Shown here: one piece after another, positions 59,495-64,000 of the stretch
Layout: every line of letters begins with the position of its first letter
How positions within the stretch are numbered: position 1 is the stretch's first letter
From: Rubrivivax sp.
GTDB lineage: Bacteria > Pseudomonadota > Gammaproteobacteria > Burkholderiales > Burkholderiaceae_C
Direction: 5' to 3'
Length of the DNA: 64,000 nucleotides
NCBI GenBank assembly: GCA_027484825.1
Contig: JAIXSE010000018.1
Coordinates: forward strand, 186,001 to 250,000
Translations under genes and position numbers: made by a program
The notes under the pieces: model-generated
The model's database searches: none
Told to the model about the DNA's origin: nothing
The model's input: only the letters and a program-made list of their open reading frames with translations

Positions 59495-62374
59495 TCACAA
59501 CTCCGGCGCCCGGAACTGCAGGAACAGATAGATGCAGACCACCACCACCAGCACCAGCGCCACCACCGGCACATAGGGCGAGTCGCGCAGCCACGAAAGC
59601 GCCGGGTCGCAGGTCAGCAGCATCAGGCACAAGGCGGCGGCCAGGAGGGCCACCAGCCCCAGCACCACCAGATAGATCAGGCCCATCTGGCGCACCCGGC
59701 AGTTCAGCCCATACACCAGCGCCGCGGCGAAGCAGCCGATCAGCAGGGTCTGGGCAAGCAGCCGCAGCGGCAGGCGGTTGGGGCAGATCCAGCCGCAGGC
59801 TTTTTCGCGGCTGGATGGCGTGTCCAGGAAGTACTGCGTCAGCGGCGAGATGACCTGCGAGCCCATGCCCACGTCGGCGAGCGGCAGGGGCCAGAGCGTG
59901 ATGCCTCCGTAATTCCATTCGATGTAGGGGAAGTCGCGCGCCATGTTGGCGGTGATGTTGGCCGGTGCCGCTTCGGGCGAAGTGGCATGCACGACCACCG
60001 GCAGCAGGCTGTCCAGGAAATCGATGCGGCGAACGCCTTGCACCTGCCGTGTCAGGTCAATGCTGCGGCGGATGTTCTTCTTCTGGGTATCCGGATCGCC
60101 GCTCATCATCACCAGGAACTGCACCGTGACGTCGCCGGTGCCCGAATACTGCGGCTCGGTCGAACCGGCCAGCGTCTCGTGTTTGCGCTTGCGGTCCTTG
60201 TTGTCCCCTCGAAGCTTCAGGTCGATCAGCCATTCATAGCTGTAAGGCGCTTGTTCTCCCAACTGCTGGTCCGGCACGACAAGATTGAGGCGATAGGTGC
60301 CGAGATCCTTCTGCATCTTGGCCAGCAGCGTGTCGACGAAGCGCTTCAGGAACTGTGTGTAGCGCTCACGGTCACGGCCTTCTGTGGGCGTGTCCTCGAA
60401 AAAGAGGGTCAACCCACCAAAGACCCGGGCGTTGCTGTCCGCACCCGGTTTGATCAGCAGGCGGTTCATCCAGGTCTGCGGATCGTCGCGCTGCTGCCTG
60501 AGCATGTTCATGGCCTCATCGGTGGCCTGTTTGATCATGGTGGTCTGCTCAGCGTCCGACTTGTTCAGCAGGTTCGCCCAGGACCGCCGATAGATCACCA
60601 GATCCATCGCCACATCGTAGCGTTGGGCCTCGCGGGAGAAGCCCGACAGGGCGCCGTCCCAATCGTTCGGCTTGTCGTACCGACCGTCGTCCCTCAGCAC
60701 CACGCCCATGTATTGCAGGCGGGTGAACAGGTTGAAGTTGATCGGGATCGCAGTCTCCGTCGCGCGCCAGAACGGAATGATGCCCACGACCTCGTTGTCC
60801 TTGTGACCCGGCGCGCACTGGCAGCCCTCGGCGCTCAGCCGCAGCGGGCGAGAGTCCCCGACCGGATGCAACTTGCGCGCCGTGACGACGATGTCGCGCA
60901 GGTTGTCCTCCGCCAGCAGCGAGTCGAAAAAGACTTCCAGCGGGACAGCGGTCTGCTCGGGCACGCGTTCGTTGCGACGCGGCGCGGCGGGTGTCTCGGA
61001 CGGCGAGCGAAGGGCTGCGGGTCTGGGGCAGACCTTGGGCGCCGTCAACCCGCGCGCAGCCGCCACCTCAGCCACCCGGCGCAGGTAATAGCGGCAGCGC
61101 TCCGCCTCCACCGCACCGGTGAACATGCCCCGGCTCGGATACTCCACCCCCACCAGCGGCGCCAGGATGGCTCGCAACTGAGCGGGTGTGGGCTTGTCCG
61201 GGACGATCACCGGGGGCTGGGTGATGAGGTCGGCATCCGCGTCCAGGTCCGCGCGCAGCGCGGCCAGGGCCGGCAGCGGCGGTGAGGGCGCCACGGCGGT
61301 GCTGGTGGCTTTGGTCTTGTCGTCATCGGTCGGGGGGACGAGGTCGTCCAGATCCTTGGCGGTGAGCAGATAGCTGACCGGGACATCGGCGTTGACGTCC
61401 GCGGTGCCGTCAGCATCCTGCAGGCTGATGCCCTGGAGGGTGGACGAAGGGGCTGGTTTGGCGGGCGGGGTGGACGCCGGCACCGCAGCCGGGGCGGCGC
61501 TCACCGGCGGCAGGATGCGCAGCACGTAATGCTGCTCCTGCTCCATCGGTGGCGAGGCACTGTCGGTGGCGCGCAGCGCAAAGCTGTAGTTCCCCACGCG
61601 GGTGGGGCGGCCGGACAGCGATCCGTCATTGCCAAATCGCAGGCCCGGCGGGGGCGTGCCCTCGATCTCGATGTGATAGGGCGGGCGACCGCCTTGCACC
61701 ACCTCGCGGGGTTTGTAGTCGGTGTCGATGCGACCGGACGGCAGGGGCACCGAGACGTAGACCAGTCGCAGGTCCGGCGCGCGCTTGGCGGACGATGCGG
61801 CAGGGGCCGCCGCCGCCGCCGATGCAGAGGCCGAGTTCGACACCGACGCTGTCTGTGGCACCGCTGGCGGAGACAGGTCAGGCTGCGTGCGCGCCGGTGA
61901 CAGCGGATAGGGAACTGCGGGCTCGCGGGCGGCGGCGTCGCCGCCTGCAACGGGCGCCATCGTCGGCGACGCACCTGGGGACACACCTGGGGACACGCCC
62001 GGCATGGCACCTGGCCGAGCAGCAGGCGACAGGCCGGGCACAGCGGCAGGCTCCGAGGCGGCCGCAGCCGCCGGGCGTGGCTGCAGTTCCGGCGCGTCCA
62101 GGCTGAAAGAACGCGGTTTCGGCACGGGCGGGCTGCTGGGTGGTCCGGCGGTGGCATGCAGCGCCAGAGCGACCACGCCAGCACACACGCCGGCCAGGAA
62201 AATGCGCCAGCGGCGGCAATGCACGCAGGGGGTCTCCCGGGCAAGCGCTCGCGCGGCATGGCCTGTGCGGACAGTGCCGCCCGGGCTGCTGCCGGATTCG
62301 CCGATGCCATCGAGTCGATCGCCCAGCGGCCTGTCCAGCCGTGGGTCATCCCAGCGAGGAGGTCTTGCGGCCAT
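59495..62374 (-). CDS. Large membrane protein of the eCIS locus, putative Ig domain
   Basis: 959 residues; the ATG lies three bases after the ATPase stop. One hydrophobic helix at about residues 57-75 follows a basic, Cys-containing N-terminus (CVHCRRWR). Then come a Pro/Ala/Ser-rich region (80-190), an Ig-like He_PIG-type domain (about 200-285, 'GRPPYHIEIEGTPPPGLRF'), a long soluble domain (400-860) and three C-terminal helices (about 872-890, 897-920, 934-953). I do not recognise the soluble domain. Most eCIS lack such a protein; it might anchor the particle to the membrane or serve in its release. That is inference. Confidence 0.7.
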   Translation of the reverse strand: MAARPPRWDDPRLDRPLGDRLDGIGESGSSPGGTVRTGHAARALARETPCVHCRRWRIFLAGVCAGVVALALHATAGPPSSPPVPKPRSFSLDAPELQPRPAAAAASEPAAVPGLSPAARPGAMPGVSPGVSPGASPTMAPVAGGDAAAREPAVPYPLSPARTQPDLSPPAVPQTASVSNSASASAAAAAPAASSAKRAPDLRLVYVSVPLPSGRIDTDYKPREVVQGGRPPYHIEIEGTPPPGLRFGNDGSLSGRPTRVGNYSFALRATDSASPPMEQEQHYVLRILPPVSAAPAAVPASTPPAKPAPSSTLQGISLQDADGTADVNADVPVSYLLTAKDLDDLVPPTDDDKTKATSTAVAPSPPLPALAALRADLDADADLITQPPVIVPDKPTPAQLRAILAPLVGVEYPSRGMFTGAVEAERCRYYLRRVAEVAAARGLTAPKVCPRPAALRSPSETPAAPRRNERVPEQTAVPLEVFFDSLLAEDNLRDIVVTARKLHPVGDSRPLRLSAEGCQCAPGHKDNEVVGIIPFWRATETAIPINFNLFTRLQYMGVVLRDDGRYDKPNDWDGALSGFSREAQRYDVAMDLVIYRRSWANLLNKSDAEQTTMIKQATDEAMNMLRQQRDDPQTWMNRLLIKPGADSNARVFGGLTLFFEDTPTEGRDRERYTQFLKRFVDTLLAKMQKDLGTYRLNLVVPDQQLGEQAPYSYEWLIDLKLRGDNKDRKRKHETLAGSTEPQYSGTGDVTVQFLVMMSGDPDTQKKNIRRSIDLTRQVQGVRRIDFLDSLLPVVVHATSPEAAPANITANMARDFPYIEWNYGGITLWPLPLADVGMGSQVISPLTQYFLDTPSSREKACGWICPNRLPLRLLAQTLLIGCFAAALVYGLNCRVRQMGLIYLVVLGLVALLAAALCLMLLTCDPALSWLRDSPYVPVVALVLVVVVCIYLFLQFRAPEL

Positions 62375-62376
62375 AT

Positions 62377-63835
<1,459 letters not shown>

Positions 63836-63852
<17 letters not shown>

Positions 63853-64000
63853 GCAGCACTCCCTCCATCCATCCAAACTTCAGCACCGAATAGCCCCATG
63901 GCAGGTGATCGATCAGCATGTCGAACGGGCCGGGGTCGACCTTCAATCGCCAGCCTTCCTCCTCGCGGACCAACTGGCCGCTGCGGCGCAGGAAGGTCTG
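63836..64000 (-). CDS. eCIS tape-measure protein, C-terminal fragment
   Basis: The gene enters from the right edge; 54 C-terminal residues are visible: 'FLRRSGQLVREEEGWRLKV', 'DPGPFDMLIDHLPWG' and 'FGWMEGVLHVDW', ending TAA. This is the typical end of the contractile-injection tape-measure (Afp14-like) family, and its place just before the AAA+ ATPase matches the usual order. Confidence 0.7.

Overview
The window is GC-rich (about 65% by eye), densely coding DNA with betaproteobacterial families: a Porin_4-type porin, a cbb3-like oxidase with an SCO chaperone, XylFGH, and type II secretion genes. I infer Burkholderiales, most likely the Roseateles/Mitsuaria-like Sphaerotilaceae. The genus is a guess from gene content.

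1-14077 (+): a tightly overlapping operon for an atypical type II secretion (T2SS/MSHA-like) machine. A truncated FN3-repeat surface protein leads, followed by gspG, gspF, gspE, three inner-membrane assembly proteins (GspL/PilN-, PilO/GspM- and PilP/GspC-like), a lipoprotein secretin with N-terminal TPRs and a C-terminal cohesin-like domain, three more pseudopilins, an exported rhodanese-like protein without its catalytic Cys, and an exported transglutaminase-like protein with an intact triad.

14078-32627 (+): a 2180-residue nidogen-like/PKD/FN3 surface protein is translationally coupled to a Sec-signal RHS protein. A second paralogous RHS protein lies 2 kb further on. Each RHS gene has its own variable C-terminal tip and is followed at once by small unrelated genes that look like immunity genes (an unknown helical protein, a leucine-rich protein, a DUF1493-like protein, an ankyrin protein that seems to start at ATA). 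No PAAR, VgrG or Hcp gene is seen. The layout suggests that the dedicated T2SS-like machine exports giant adhesins and RHS toxins. This is the best candidate here for an undescribed system.

32628-40870: a TonB-dependent siderophore-type receptor with a PepSY membrane partner (+), then a convergent respiratory operon (-): ccoN-like, ccoO, a monoheme cytochrome c, an SCO copper chaperone and a membrane protein.

40871-58815: a pentose and plant-polysaccharide utilisation island. It holds a pentonate dehydratase (-), divergent from a GH9 glucanase plus an AmpG-like MFS transporter with a LacI-type operator between them; the xylFGH ABC transporter; a lone receiver protein; a porin; a LacI regulator; xylose isomerase and xylulokinase; a ROK regulator with a XylR-like operator upstream; and a small exported protein.

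58816-64000 (-): the end of an extracellular contractile injection system (eCIS) locus: the C-terminus of the tape-measure protein, the AAA+ ATPase, a large membrane protein of unknown role and a DUF4157 protein. The cluster continues beyond the right edge.
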